A DNA stretch of 32,942 nt from positions 88,521-121,462 of the forward strand of contig CACHJT010000003.1 of assembly GCA_902580215.1 (NCBI GenBank), written 5' to 3'. The position numbers were made by a program, and so were the translations under genes. Below, one piece after another: positions 32,904 through 32,942 of the stretch. Position 1 is the stretch's first letter, and the number at the start of each line of letters is the position of its first letter. The notes under the pieces are model-generated. The model was not told the DNA's origin. It saw nothing but the letters and a program-made list of their open reading frames with translations, and ran no database searches. This DNA is from an uncultured Candidatus Actinomarina sp. GTDB lineage: Bacteria > Actinomycetota > Acidimicrobiia > Actinomarinales > Actinomarinaceae.

Positions 32904-32942
32904 CAAATATATTTTATTTTTTGTCATGTCATTAGTCATTGG
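32896..32942 (+). CDS. N-terminal start of a secreted or membrane protein (cut by window end)
   Basis: ATG at 32896 overlaps the previous stop (ATGAATAG) and is preceded by AAAGGAAAAA as a weak ribosome binding site. The 15 complete codons read MNSKYILFFVMSLVI, a typical beginning of a signal peptide or membrane helix. The frame is open to the window end. Nothing can be said of its function. Confidence 0.55.
   Translation, partial: MNSKYILFFVMSLVI

Overview
The window looks like a piece of a small, AT-rich, free-living marine actinobacterial genome, most like the Candidatus Actinomarina / Acidimicrobiia lineage. This rests on a WhiB regulator, a DUF3152-type protease, a class E-like sortase with an LAxTG-type signal, the tatD-rsmA-ispE and glmU-prs gene blocks typical of Actinobacteria, very short intergenic gaps, many 4-base overlaps, and poly-threonine linkers in most secreted proteins. 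The lineage is inferred; no marker phylogeny was run. Several genes have a -10-like hexamer 6-8 bases before the start codon and no ribosome binding site, so leaderless transcripts are probably common. TGA is used as a normal stop (rsmI, tatD, rsmA, mscL).

Layout. 1-1153: end of an inositol-monophosphatase/HisN-like gene overlapping a SerA-like dehydrogenase. 1243-4078: a DUF3152 secreted metalloprotease, an AhpD/peroxidase-related gene interrupted by one in-frame TGA exactly at the second cysteine of its CxxC site (a selenoprotein candidate with a SECIS-like hairpin), a split-barrel flavin-type protein and an orphan. 4131-4466: tmRNA, abutting lhgO with no spacer. 5642-9271: ABC exporter and mscL on the minus strand, divergent from a zinc-protease-like lipoprotein. 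9275-15404: housekeeping genes rsmI, an AbrB-like regulator, tatD, rsmA, ispE, tRNA-Gln, glmU, prs and a small orphan. 15394-16862: whiB, preceded by a perfect TGTGA-N6-TCACA palindrome, then a GDPD phosphodiesterase and a YqeY protein. 16907-19453: a secreted multidomain metzincin. 19497-22082: hom-thrC, threonine biosynthesis.

22143-32942 is a surface-protein region. Its centre is one uninterrupted 2,890-residue reading frame holding a signal peptide, about 18 Cys-bearing Ig-like modules, a 34-threonine stalk, further Thr/Pro/Asp repeats, an LAATG sorting signal with membrane segment and basic tail, a cytoplasmic helical region, a second membrane segment, and a complete sortase domain with catalytic His, Cys and Arg. 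This is a sortase substrate fused to its own likely sortase, in an order that fits membrane topology. A TetR regulator, a Thr-stalked polytopic membrane protein and the start of another secreted protein follow closely.

No stretch over 300 bases lacks a gene (the 4079-4466 gap between CDSs is the tmRNA). No rRNA, insertion sequence, CRISPR array or prophage was seen.
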